From the NCBI GenBank assembly GCA_036583965.1, contig JAZBQD010000009.1, positions 6,966,508-7,030,507 of the forward strand: a DNA stretch of 64,000 nucleotides, in the 5' to 3' direction. The position numbers and the translations under genes were made by a program. The notes beneath the pieces are model-generated. The model made no database searches, was not told the DNA's origin, and saw only the letters and a program-made list of their open reading frames with translations. Below, piece after piece: positions 36,096 to 47,840 of this stretch; the first letter of the stretch is position 1; each line of letters begins with the position of its first letter. Origin of the DNA: Prunella strophiata (Eukaryota > Chordata > Aves > Passeriformes > Prunellidae).

Positions 36096-38189
36096 TGCCA
36101 GTGACTCTGCACCCTTTTGTGTGCCCCCATCCTTTTCTGGGCTGCACTGCTGTGTTTGAGCAGTGCCTTGTGTCCAGGGCTTGGTCACCACTGGCCATCC
36201 CCACAGGCACCCCGGGCTGCCCAGTGTTCCCAGGCTTCAATTTCAGTGGGGCACAGGCACCAGCTCAGTGGTGGCTTCACCCTGCAGTCAGGGTTCCAGC
36301 TCTGAGGTGTGCACAGGTTTGGTCACAAACTTGTCTTTTGTAACTCCTGTTTTCCAGTGAGCTCTTTGTCCAGGACACAGAAAGGAAAAAGCCCCAGTAA
36401 CCTGTGTGTGACTTGGGGATTTGAGGTTTTTTCCCAAATTGTTGGCCTCAGAAAGTGGCTGAACCCCTGAGATGTGCTGTGCCAGGGCTGCAGCCAGGCT
36501 CATGCCCTGCCAGGGCTGTGAGCTGGTGGCTGTGCTGAGGAGAACAGGAGAACCTTCCCCACTTCCATGGGGAGCTCGGTGACAGGTGATGCACAGGGGA
36601 AGGGGAGCAGCTCTGGTTTTCCATCCCAGCATTACCTTGCCCTGGGGAGTTCCTGGTCTGCTCAGGCTGATGCTGGGCTCCGTGGCCTCCTGGGGAATTC
36701 AGTGCCAGCTGCGTCCCGCCCGCGCTGGGAGATGGGTTTGGTTATGAGGCCGGACAGCTGGGGAGCTCAGGAACTGTATCTCCTCAAACAATGTGAAAAT
36801 CTGATTACAGCAAGTGTCACTGGGCATCACTTAACTCTTCCTCTGCAGCCCCAGCCTCTCCTGACAGCCATAATAGATCTCTCGGATGCATCCTGCCCGG
36901 AATAAAATGCCCAGTCAAAAGCGCTTAAAATCCCTCAAGTTTCGGGTTTGCTGATCACATCTCCTCGCTGGCTCGGGCGCTTTCGGGGCCACCCAGCCCA
37001 CACCGAGCCTCATTAGGGCTGTGCAGACACATTCCCAGGCGTGGGCAGTGAAATGTGTCTGGTTTTTGGCGCTTGGGAGAAGAGCCATTGTGTGCCACAG
37101 CCCTCGTCCCCTCTGGCCATGTGCTCCCAGGGCTCGCTGGCGCTTTCTCAGAGGCTTGTGAAAGGGACCTTTTGTCAGGGGAGTAGAAATCCAGCAGCAA
37201 ACAACTCTCAAATTGGGAAACACTGCTCTTGGGGCACTTATATTTAGCTCTCTTGCAGCACTGTCCCTTCAATTTATCCTTGTGCTTTTGTCCCTTTAAC
37301 CACGGGCACCAGGGTCTGAAAGAGAAAGATGCCGGTGAGGAACAGCAGCTGCTTCTTGCAGAGGTGAAGGTATTTTTAACACAATGCCCGAGAAAAACGA
37401 GCTTGTTTCCTCCACCCTTCAGTCCAAATCAGCCTGTGAAGAGGCTCTAGAGGAAAGAGAAGCCCGTGTATGTCTCTCCACAAAAGCATCGTGGAGACAA
37501 AGCCGCATACAAAGGCTGGAGAGGTGAGTGAGATACACAGGCAGGGCTTTGTCCCAGCTCGGTGGCCTGCTGTGCCTCACTGAGAAGCCTGGGTGCTGCC
37601 AGGGAGGCAGGAGAGTCATGGATATTAATTTAAAACATGCAGGGTGGCCAGGATCCCAGCCCAGGCAAGGGAGAGGAGTCAGAGTGAGCCAGGTCCCTGT
37701 CAAGCTGAGCCTGGTTTTTGTTCTTTTAAATATTTATGGAGCCCTGTAGCACCTTGTGCTGTGGCCTGCATTCCCTGAGGCTTTGGAATCAGATAAAATG
37801 TCCAGAGCAGGGTTTGCATCTCTGTGTGATGCCACTTCAGAGCCTGCCTGTGCCAGTTGGTCACCCCTGCTTTGACTCTCACACTGAAGGTCCCCCAGAC
37901 CCCCTGGGGACCTGGGCAGGGTGGGGGTGGCTGGTGGGGCCTCTGCTCGACCTGGGGGATCCTTGTTGGGGGTCAGGGTCTGCAAGGAGTGGGATGTGCA
38001 GGGACCCAGGAACCACCTTCCCAATGGAACACCCCCAGCTCCAGCAGTGCCAGCTTTGTCCCTCTGCTCCCAGAGACAGACACCCTGCAGGAGCAGCCAC
38101 CTCATCTCCAGGAGCTCCTCTTCACTGGAGCCACGGCAAGCTCTGGGGATATGCCCAAGGCTCACCAGTCCTGCTGAGGATAAGCTTTT

Positions 38190-38625
38190 CCCCCACCCCT
38201 TCCCTATCTTTAAAACATTTGCTTTCTTTATCAGTAGCTGGCTGGGAGCAAGTCCAACAAGTCTTGAGTTCAACTGTGCGACCCCTCCACTCACCAAGCA
38301 AATCAGCCCAGATAAGATCTGGACCTCTGAAGCCAATTGTAATTTAATACAGCTTAAATTGTAAACATCCAATAGTGGCAGAGGAAATATGATCAAAGCC
38401 ATTGATTTTTTGTAGTGACACAGTGTCTTTTTGACTAATTCCCAATAATGAGAAAATTGAAACCTGTTTGCAGATATTAGAAGCCTAAGTGGTCAAGTAA
38501 ATAATTAGCAAGCCACTCGTTTAAGCTCTGAATATGAAAGACCATTGAGGTCCTTACTTTCAAATAAAATGGTAAAAGATGCTGAGCATCTTCTTGAAAT
38601 AAAATGGAAAAAAAAATTCACTTCA
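38190..38625. promoter_or_regulatory. AT-rich island, candidate conserved element
   Basis: About 430 bp of low-GC unique sequence including TGTAATTTAATACAGC, AATTGTAAACATCC, ATGATCAAAGCC and AAGTAAATAATTAGC. ATCAAAG resembles a TCF/LEF core and GTAAACA a forkhead core. No coding or repeat signal is seen. Confidence 0.28.
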
Positions 38626-39798
38626 GGCAGCAGAAGATGGATTTCTGCTGGGAGAGCAGGATGCTTACTGTAGAGAACAAACAGCTTTTCCCAAACTGCA
38701 TCAGTGCAGCACTGCTCATTTTCCATTGTGCTCCCTGCATTTCTGGCCCTTGGATTAATGATGGAGCGCTAACGAGCTGGGCATTCCAGGGAAGGGCTGA
38801 GGTGATGCTGGCAGCAGCCACACCCAGGGCTGTGTTTGGGGTGCCAGAGGCAGCACAAGGCTGGGGTAAGCAGAGCCCTGAGATATCCCTCCCCAAGGAG
38901 AGCACATTTGGCCATTTCCATTCAGGAACTGTGCAGTTGAATGTGTTTGATCTGGGCTGTCTGTGGTGCCATCACAGAGGGGAATTCAGAGCACTCTTAG
39001 AGCCCAGCTGACTCCCCTTTCCATCTGGAAAGGGCAAAGTACACCTGGGAAGAGGTTTCAAGAAATAGAAGCAATTTGTTCCTGCTTCCCTGTGAGAGGA
39101 GCTGCTCCTGCCTGCGCTGAGCATGGCAATGTCTCGCTCTGCTCCTTCTCTTTGCTGGGGGAAAATATCTCACCTGGAAACGGGGGGCACAGGGAATCCA
39201 CTGGGCTTGTGCAGCTTCATGGTGCACTGCTCTGTGGTGCTCCAGCTGAGGCAGATGCCAGAATTTAGTGGTGTGTGTGAGATTTATGGACTGGAGGGCA
39301 CGAAAGTGAGGTTCTGGTTTCCCCAGCAGACAAAATACCTGCCTGATTGCGGGCCCTGCAAAGGCTCGGAGCCTTTCAGAGCTGCGCTTCCCTGCCAGGC
39401 ATGTTCGGTGGGAAGCTTGCCAACCCCCCTGCGGAGACAACATTCAGGTTTGTCTGGATTTCCACGTGCTTTCAGGTGTCAGGATTTCAGCTGGATAGCT
39501 CAGCTGCCGTTCCAAGCGCACGAATAGGGTGGCCAAAAAATCAGGATGCGGCAGATAATGGTGCCGGTCACGGCGGAGCGGCGCTGCTGAGGGCAGGAAG
39601 CCACCGATTATTGTTCATGCCAGGCCCGGGCTCACAGTGGATGTCCTCAAAACAGCCGCGCTCTTCCCCGGCCCTTCAGCCAGGAATGAAAAGGCTTTCA
39701 TGTTCTGCGGGGGCGGAGAGCACAATTTGAGCTGACCTGGCTCCGGCTGGGATTCGAAAGGTCACTTTGAGTACGGCGCTATCTGAGCCCATTGATTT

Positions 39799-39825
39799 AA
39801 AAAAAAAAAATAAAATAAAAAAAAA
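39799..39825 (+). repeat. A-rich tract
   Basis: Poly(A) interrupted by two T bases (A-run, TAAAAT, A-run). No retroposed sequence is recognised immediately upstream. Confidence 0.88.
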
Positions 39826-40049
39826 GAGCCCCAGCGCTGTATGGAGGGGGCAAGCGGGGGAGAGGAAGCGAAAATAGCTCTGGCAACAGTCATTGTTTAA
39901 AACCAACAAAGAGGCACTGAAAGGCTCCCCGCTCGCCGCCGTCAATAGCCGCGGCCAGGAGCTCCTGCCCGGCCCCTGCCGAGGGCTGACAGGGGCAGGA
40001 TGCTGGGCAGGGTGATGGGGAGCACGGGGAGAGTAATTCTGCCTGAGGG

Positions 40050-40378
40050 AGATGGGAAAGGCGCTCAGCCTGGAGAACAGGGGGATCAGGGGGGCCCTTC
40101 TGGCTCTGCTCCCAGGGAACAGGGACAGGAGGAGAGGGAACAGCCTCAGGCTGGGCCAGGGAGGCTCAGGGTGGACACCAGCAGGAATTTCCCCATGGAA
40201 AGGGTGCTCAGGCCTTGGCAGGGGCTGCCCAGGGAGGTTTGGAGTGCCCATCCCTGGGGGTGTCCAAGGAAGGACTGGACATGGCACTCAGTGCTCTGGG
40301 GTGGGGACAAGGTGGGGATGGGGCACTCCATGGTCCTGGAGGTCTTTCCCAACCTCAGTGATTCCAGGATTCCCTGGA
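40050..40378 (+). mobile_element. CR1 LINE 3' fragment (5'-truncated)
   Basis: This plus-strand CR1 tail reads CTCAGCCTGGAGAACAGG, then GGAGAGGGAACAGCCTCAGG, CAGCAGGAATTTCCCCATGG, GGGCTGCCCAGGGAGG, TCCCTGGGGGTGTCCAAGGA, and ends with CTGGAGGTCTTTCCCAACCT and TGATTCCAGGATTCC. This is the canonical order of the CR1 3' end, somewhat diverged. It contributes to several meaningless open frames here. Confidence 0.88.
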
Positions 40379-41689
40379 GAGGGCACGGAAGGATTGGCAG
40401 CTCCTTCCTGGTGGGGAGGGCAGGTGTTCAGACAAACCCAAATGGAGTCTGAGGGACCAGCCATGTCTGAATCATTGCCTTGAAAGCATCCGAGGCCAGG
40501 AAAGGAACGATTTGCCCTAAAGAGCTCAGCCCACTGTCAGCTGCTTTGTGAGCATTAGTGAATAATAAGGAGCGAGAGCAGCATTAGCCCTGGGTCCGTG
40601 CACTCATCTGTCACGTAACAAGGGAAGTATTGGCACACTGTCATGTTTCAAACAGTGCTGATCAATGGGTTTAAAAAAACAAACGCTGCAGCCTGGCCCC
40701 TGCGTGCCCGGAAGCAGCACTGGGGTGGTGGGGCTGGCAGTGCCAAGGCAGCTCCTGGCCCACCCACCCACCCACCCTCCAGCTGAGCAGGGCACAGCCC
40801 CTCTGCCCTGCCTGGATGCCCACGAGCAGGGAAGGGGGCAGTGGTGGAGACCCAGATGTTGTCTTAGTCTCTGTGGGGCTGAACACATCTGTCCCCAGCT
40901 CAGTGCCCTGTGAAGCAGGGACAGTGACATCTCAGAGATGCTCTGGGGTGGTGAGGGGACATCAGAGTCCTGGGCTGTCCAGCTGCTCCAGCCTGGGCAG
41001 GGGTGAGAGCTGGTGGTGGGAGAAGCCATGCAACTGCCCTGCTCTGCCTGTCTCTCCATCATTAATTGCAGTGTGCAGCCGTGGATGTTTCTGTGGCCAA
41101 GAGGGAAAAGGAAACACTCAAACTTCTGACTGGATTAGACAGCAGGGAAAAGAGGATTTTGCCCTGGCTGGTGATGAGCAAAGGTGGAGGCAGCATCTCC
41201 TGCTCTGGGTGTCTGAGGGAAGAACAATGAAAGAACACAGGAGGCTCTTCCAGAGAGCTCACACTGACAGGTGTTTGGGAAAGTGATATTTTCTGTTGAC
41301 TCAGAGGGGGAGAGGACAAATGGATTGAGGGATGGGAACTCCTCTGCTCCAGACACAAGCCCAGAGGATGCACACAAGGAGGCAGAGCTTTGCACCAGCA
41401 GGAAGGCGCTCAGCAGAATCCCTTAATGGATTTATTCCTTCAATTTCCCTCAGCTCTTCCAGGCTTTGGATATAAGCAAGGAAAGCAAGTTTAGGCACAG
41501 ATTATAAAAGTGATGGATCTACAGAAACAGGAGAGGTTTGAAGGGCTGAAATTTACTGCGAAGCCTGGCCCAGAAATGACCCTCTTCCTCCTCCTCGACA
41601 TTTTTTGTCTCTTGTGCAGAAAAATGCAGCTGGTCAGTGTGACAAGTGGAAACTGGAGCTTTGTCATTGCTGTGCACTGCTGAAACAAT

Positions 41690-42020
41690 GATGTATGGCT
41701 GGCGATAGATCATGTTGGGTTTCCGGAGAGCAGCGAAGACGAAGGCATGAGACTAATTCATGATGCATGAACACATTGATCTTCCTGGCTCTGGAAATAC
41801 AATGTAATGAACCCCCGCTAACAGATCATTTTTGTGCCACTGCACTTCACTAATATCTAATGATTTCACCTTGCTCTGAGATAAAATATAATTGTATGGG
41901 AGTTCCAGCTTTGTTCTTTAATACTCGCATAGAGTTAACGAATTATGTTTTCCTCTGTAGCTGTCGGCAAGTTGAGACAAGCTTACAAAAGCCCCACAAT
42001 TACCAGGCTAAGATGCATGT
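41690..42020. promoter_or_regulatory. AT-rich island with inverted repeat, candidate conserved element
   Basis: Low-GC unique block containing a perfect 6-bp inverted repeat TTCATG-ATG-CATGAA at 41757-41771, followed by ACTAATATCTAATGATTTC and AAAATATAATTGTATGG. Mixed motifs without simple-repeat structure make a regulatory element plausible. Confidence 0.28.
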
Positions 42021-42030
42021 TTAAAACCCC

Positions 42031-42031
<1 letters not shown>

Positions 42032-42061
<30 letters not shown>
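42032..42061 (+). repeat. (TG)15 microsatellite
   Basis: Fifteen uninterrupted TG dinucleotides, followed after one extra G by TGTGT. It may be length-polymorphic and could adopt Z-DNA. Confidence 0.97.
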
Positions 42062-42062
<1 letters not shown>

Positions 42063-43633
42063 TGTGTTTATGGATAATGGCTCCATGGAGCCTGGTGTGC
42101 TGCTGGGGGCTGAGCAGGGCAGGAAGGACACGGAGGATGCTGAGCAGAGGGGGCCTGTGCTCAGGGACTTCTGAGTCTCATCTGTCCAGCTCAGGGAATG
42201 GCAGGAGCCTTGCAATGGCAACCTGCAAATGCTGCTGTTTGCAGCATCCTGGCTGGTGGCCAGCAAGCCCAGCAATCCCATTGGAAAGCACAGCTCTCCT
42301 TTTATCTCCCAGAGTCCATTTGGAGATCAGCCTGCCCCTGTCTGCCCTCCCAAATCCCCAGTCAGGCAAAGCCTTTTGCTTAAGAAGATAAGTTTGGGGT
42401 CCTTTTGTGAGCACCCCTGTAAGATCTTTGCACTTCACCTCAGGGAAGGTGCACAATGAGGTTTCCCCTGCTGCTTGTGTGTCTGTTGCAGCCAGACTGT
42501 CTCTGTCCCCAGCCTGTGCTGATGCCCACAGCCTGTCTCTGGTGATGAACAAGAAGGATGCTCCCCAGTGAGGAGCAGGGCAGGTGGAAAGGAGAGGACA
42601 GATAAGCAGAGTCTCAACAGTCTCCTTGTTCTGGTTTGAGGGGTTGGTGACCCTGGTGTGTGTCCTGGAGCAGCACCAAGAATGCTGCTGGGCTGTCAGC
42701 TCTGGCCAGCAGCGTGCCAGGGCCAGCCACTTCTTCCTCTGACCCTCCAGCAGTGTTTGTCTTGGCCCCGTACTTAAGTGTTTGTCTTTGCCCCCAGCTT
42801 TCCTGGGGCAGGAGGGGTAAACTCCTGTTTGCTGCCCAGCACCTGCTGCAGCTGGGTCCCAGCCCTGGCTGTGCCTTTGGAGCACACGCCAGGAATGAGC
42901 CGGAGCGCAGATGGGAGCTGGAGGTGAAGATGTTTGTGAATTCTTCAAAGCAAGCCCGGCTGGTACAAAAGGAGTCAGTGAAAACCTAACTGCTCCTGAC
43001 AGGGAGAGCTGCAGTAATGCTGAACCTCATTTGAAATTCCCTCTAGGCTAAGTAAGGCTCTTCCTTTCATGTGTAGTGTTTGGATCCCTTCTGGGAGACC
43101 TTTCCTATGCACCGCGCTCCGTACGTGTGGTGTTGACAGATGATTAAGATGTGAAATCTCTGAAATCAGAGGAACAGCCCCAGTTTTGCATTGTGTGCTC
43201 AGGTGTTTATTCACATTGGTGTAATCATCCCAGCTTCACTTCTTGGCTCAGGACCTGCTGCCTCTTACAGGAGCGAGGTACCAGAAGGAAAACCAGTCTT
43301 TTACTGGTTGCAGTGCATTTATAGTGGATGGTCTTACTGGATTTGCTGGTGTCCTTAGAGGTCACTTTATGAGGCTCAATTTGTGCAGATGTGGAGCAGA
43401 ATGTTTTAGAGAACTCAAACCCTGTACTGTGATTTGGGGAACCTGTGACTGCTGCTTCTGCTCCTTTTGAATGTTTCCAAACACCAGGGTCAAACAGCAC
43501 CACTGGGATGGAGCTGGGTTTTTGGGAATTTAGGTGAGGCAGACAACACCCATGAGACATCATGTGGTGGGGAAGATAAGGCCTTTGATGGGATCAAAAG
43601 GGGGGATTTTTTTTTCTCCCAGCAGCTTATATA

Positions 43634-43653
43634 AAACAAACAAACAAACAAAC
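43634..43653 (+). repeat. (AAAC)5 microsatellite
   Basis: Five copies of AAAC at 43634-43653. It is short and adjacent to GC-moderate sequence with no other repeat. Confidence 0.9.
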
Positions 43654-43959
43654 CACCCCAAATAATTTGCTGTGGTGCCTGTCTGGAGCGTGGGGCTGGG
43701 CTGGCAGTGCCAGAGTGTCCCTGGCTGCTCCCAGCAGATGCTGACACTGAAACCTGTGTGCTGGCATGGTGAGTGCAGCTGACCCCAGCCCTGCTGCAGG
43801 ACACAGGCTGAGCTCATGAGTGGACTGTGCTCCAGTGCTGGAGCCCTCCTCACACTTGGGCTGTGGCTTCCCTGGCACTTCTTCTGATGTCTTCCTTCCT
43901 CCCCTCCCTGTGATCTCAGTGTCTTGACTTTTCCAGGCACTTTTCTCCTATAAGAATAT

Positions 43960-44395
43960 TAAACACACTTAAAAAACACTTAAATGCTAATGTGAAACCT
44001 GAAAAGAGGATGTCAAATGTGTGAGGCACTCTGAAGACATGATGTCTCTGTAGAAGGGTTTGACCCCAGTAATCTAATTTGCTTTACATTTAAAATGATA
44101 CTTCATTCTCCTATTATAAGGCTCTGTGTCATTGGCTCATAAAGATTACCATTTCTTGTCTTCCAATTGTAATAAATCCCATTCAAGCACCCTCTTGATT
44201 TGAAATTTGTCACGACAACATGCAGAGGGCACAGTTCCTGCATTTTATGGCGCGGGTGCATTAGATACTCATCTGCAGGAAGGATGATGCAAGAGCATAA
44301 AATGATTTGTCCCTTTCCTTTCTCAATTAGATACATGTTAAAAAAAATTAAAAATCTGAATTACAGCTTACTCCTCATTCTCCAGCAGTAAAAGG
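43960..44395. promoter_or_regulatory. AT-rich island, candidate conserved element
   Basis: About 430 bp of non-repetitive low-GC sequence including TTTACATTTAAAATGATAC, GTCATTGGCTCATAAAG, TCCAATTGTAATAAATCC and TCAATTAGATACATG. CATTGG-type CCAAT boxes and homeodomain cores are present. No exon signal is seen. Confidence 0.28.
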
Positions 44396-44824
44396 TTGGG
44401 CTGGCAGGGCAGCCAGGCTGGCTGGATTGGCCCTGCTTTACCCTTACACTGGGGAATAATCTGGTTTCTTTAAAACCATCTGAAAATATTTCATCTTGTT
44501 TCAGCAGACTGGGGAGCTTTAACCTTTCTGGTTGTGCTTGTTGGAGATGAGAGGAAAGTGAGTGTTTGGAGCTACACCTTATCAGGCACTAAATGCCACA
44601 GTCGTGGCAGCTCCTTGTGCCAAAACACGAGGCTGGATCTGGGGTAAAAATGAGACTTTTGTGTAAACTGAGGTGTCCCAGGGGTGGAAACACCCCTGCC
44701 CCATATCAGAGGGAGTCAGAGCAGTGTCTCTCACCCCAGCTTGGTGTGAGCAGAGCTGGAGCCAGCCCTCTCCTCTTTAGGGCTGGGACAGCAACACATC
44801 AGCCATCAGTGCCATGGAAATGTT

Positions 44825-45300
44825 CTTTTTTTGGGAGGTCTTGAATAAATCCATGCAAGAGACTTTGCTCAGGGAGAACTTTTATACTTTTAGTATCTGT
44901 TGTTCCTTAGGGTTTGGTGTTTTTTTTTTTTTTTTTTAACAAAGGTTTTAGTTGAGCAAAGAATCCCATCTGTATGGCTTTTTTATTAAAAGATAAAAAG
45001 CTGGAGTTCACAGGAGTTAGCATTAAGTCACAGTCCACAGCAATCCGAGGTACTCGCTGGCTGGGGACTCTCTCTGTTTATTTCAAATACCCCTTTATCA
45101 TCCTGTTGAAAGAGCCCTGTGCTCTGTAAAGCTCAGCCAATTGAAAAAAGAATCAGATAATGAAGACTGATGCTGCACTGATGACAGCCCCTCAGATCTT
45201 CAATAGGATTGCTCCAAAATCAAAAGACTTTTGCGTTTTATTGTCACACTCGTGGCTCAAAAATAATTAAATGGAATCTTTTAGCTCTAGAAACAAAAAT
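44825..45300. promoter_or_regulatory. AT-rich block containing a T18 tract
   Basis: Low-GC block of about 475 bp with an uninterrupted T18 at 44920-44937, then TTTTTTATTAAAAG and later AAAAATAATTAAATGG. It is partly simple-sequence, so AT-richness alone is weak evidence here. Confidence 0.2.
44920..44937. repeat. T18 homopolymer
   Basis: Eighteen consecutive T bases on the top strand. No retroposon body is recognised on either side. Confidence 0.95.
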
Positions 45301-45849
45301 GAAAATTTAAAACCAGCCCCCCACACCTGCAGGAAAGGGGCTAATGGGAATATCCAGTGGGTATTGGGCTGGATTTCGTGCGAATTTGCAGATTGTGCAG
45401 ATTCTGTGTGAAAATCTGGTGATTGCAGCAGGTGCCCAGCACATGTGTGGTGGTACAGAGGTGACACCACTGCTCTGGGTGACACCCAGAGCTCCCAGCC
45501 CTGATGGAGCTGGAGAACCCCAGGCTCTCTCTGTCCTTGGCACAGCTCTGAGCTTCAGCTTCCGTTTTACCTCTGGAAACTTTGAACAAATTCGCTGCTC
45601 ATTGCAGTGGAAGGCAGATAAATAAAATATATTGGGAGCGATTTGTGCTGTAACTAAACCCTGAATTTATAGAGGGAGAGCGTGGCCAGCGACAACTTTG
45701 TCACAGCACATGAAAGCCTGGAAATCAGGCTTTGCACTTTCACCTGATCTGTAAAGAGGGCGTCTCCAGACTCCCCAGGCTGGGCACAGGTGTGAGGAGA
45801 AGCTCTGTGGTCCCACCAGGAGGTCCCACCAGAGCAGGGGACACGGCAC

Positions 45850-46085
45850 ACCCAGCCCAGATGTATTTAAGGCAAGGCATTAAATCCGAAATGCTATAAC
45901 TTGATTATTTCTCCTGCAGACTCCTCTTGACAAAACTCCTCCATTTTCAAAGAGTTACACAGGATTTAGCCCCGCGCCGCTTTCATGTGAATTGTGTGGC
46001 TAAAGTTCCGTGCAGCTCTTTGAAAATTTCAGAGCCAGCGCTTTCCCCAAGATCGACAACTGTTTTATTTCTCTTGACAGAAATG
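45850..46085. promoter_or_regulatory. AT-rich island, possible conserved element
   Basis: Moderately AT-rich unique sequence with GCTATAACTTGATTATTTC and later CTGTTTTATTTCTCTTGACAG. The latter resembles a splice acceptor (polypyrimidine then AG at 46080) but is followed by no supported exon, so it is not called. Confidence 0.18.
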
Positions 46086-47649
46086 GTGAGAGAACAAACA
46101 CTGCCAGGCCTGGGGGGAGCAGGTTGGTCGTGGGCTCTGCAGCACCTTTAATGTGAGGCTCAAAGAGCCATGCAGGAATGGCAACTCCTGCTGTACCTGG
46201 ACGAGTTCTGCAGGATCGCCCTTTCCTGGGGGGAAACCTGGGGGGCTTCAGGTTCTTTTTCCCTTCCTACACGTAGGGATGTAGGGAACAGCACTTTGGC
46301 TCCCCTTGTCCATCTGTGAAACCAAGAAAAGGGAACTAATTGATCATTGGTTTTGTAACCCCATCTGAAAATGGCTTCTACCATAAATTCTTCTGCAGTG
46401 GATGTAATTAGTGTCAGTTATTTGTAATTAGCCACTCTTGGGTGATGCTGTGTCCCCTAGGACTGTTCCCAATGGTGGCAGTGGCAGGACTGGCACCACT
46501 TTGCACCACGATTGCTCCAATCCCTGGCCCAGTGTGTTGACAGCAGCTGCTGTTCATCCATGGATCTAAGGCTTCATCCTGTTTCCAAATGCCACTCCAA
46601 GCATGTCCAAGCCACTGTCCTGTGCTGTGTCGCTGGGGGATAGAGCACAAATCGCCTTGATCCTTCTCCTGCCTTTCTCTCTGTGTCTGAAACTGTGGGG
46701 CTTGGCTCTGTCTCTGGAATTATACCACAGATTGGAATTCTCATTTTTAAGTTCATTTCTGCTCTGATTTAAAGGCTGAATTAACAAACAATGGCTTATT
46801 TGGTTTAAAATGCAAAAACACCATCTGGTCTTTGAGATGTGCTAAACCGCAGCGGGGGGAGCCAGAACGACACATGGGAAGGGTCTCCAAGTGGCACGGG
46901 TGAGGCTCCCAGGAGGAATTCCTGCTGCTCTTGACCCATGTCAAGGCAAGGAAAGCTGATCTTTGGAGTGGGCATTGCTACAGCTGCAGCTGGGGGCCTG
47001 GGGACAGCTCGATTTCAGGGGATGCAGCACTTCAGCCCTCACTGCCGGCAGCTCAGAGCAGCGCCCTGGGAGCTCTCCTCTGCCCCTGGCTCCTCTCCTC
47101 ATCCTGATGCAAAGTTCTGGAGAGGCATCCACAGGCATTGCTGGGTTTTTCCTTGGGTTTTCCCTGGGCCACTGCCTTAAGCCTTGCTCCAGAGCTGGCA
47201 CAGGGCTTTCCAGCATCCCGGGCACAAGTGAGTCTCAGGAGTGAGTGCCCCACTCGGCCAGCAGGACTCAGGGAGTGACCTCATCCTGTAAGACCCTCAA
47301 TTACACCCCCTGTGCTCGTGGGTCAGGTCAGTCTCTGTGGTCCTTCGTGCCCCAGCCCCTGTGCCCACACTCCCAGTGCCTCTCCCAGCTCCGTGCTGTC
47401 CCTGGCTGCTGGTGATTTGATTTAATGCAGCTTTCAATCACTGCCAACGGGCCTCGCGCTGCAGCAGCATCACTGCTAAACACTCTGTGACAAATAATCT
47501 GAGGCTAAGCTTCCAGGACAGAGGAAATCGCTTTCCTCTTGAAATTAAAGTTGCTGCATAATGGAAGGCACTAAGACGTCTCCAGCAGGAGCATCGCCAG
47601 TTTGAGCCCTGCCCCAGTCCCTCTCCGTCTGCCGGGGGGTTAGGGGACT

Positions 47650-47840
47650 CATTTCCTAGAGTTCAGCATTTGCAATTTGCATTCTGTAATCTCCCGGCCA
47701 TTTACCAGCAGATAATTTGTCATGGTTTGCTTTAGCTGTTGTGATATTGATATTTATTATGCAAATTGTATTTCCTACTACTCATTGTCCTCACCCTCAG
47801 AACAGTTGAATTATTATAAACCTGTTTAGTTAATACGGGT
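47650..47840. promoter_or_regulatory. AT-rich island with two POU octamers, candidate enhancer 3 kb upstream of CADM1
   Basis: Two perfect octamers lie in this 190-bp island: ATTTGCAT at 47675-47682 and ATGCAAAT (inverted) at 47759-47766, 84 bp apart. Between and around them are CAGATAATTTGTCATGG, TGATATTGATATTTATTATG and GAATTATTATAAAC. It is the motif-richest island nearest to the CADM1 CpG island. POU3-class factors are neural and CADM1 is a synaptic and epithelial adhesion gene, so a neural enhancer is a reasonable but untested inference. Confidence 0.38.

Larger units (their letters stand above)
28214..40049. other. Gene-free flank
   Basis: Nearly 12 kb without a recognisable gene, RNA gene or transposon. 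It holds AT-rich islands (33600-33860, 35895-36095, 38190-38625), CpG clusters (31890-32120, weaker at 34195-34420 and 39520-39990) and an A-rich tract near 39799. Open frames up to about 250 codons (for example 33902-34663 minus) show no domain and cross CpG-rich sequence where stop codons are rare. Confidence 0.5.

Noticed and set aside
46055..46085. Splice-acceptor-like sequence (T-rich, then TTGACAG)
   Set aside because: Followed by a frame with no similarity to anything recognised, and no partner donor or gene model.
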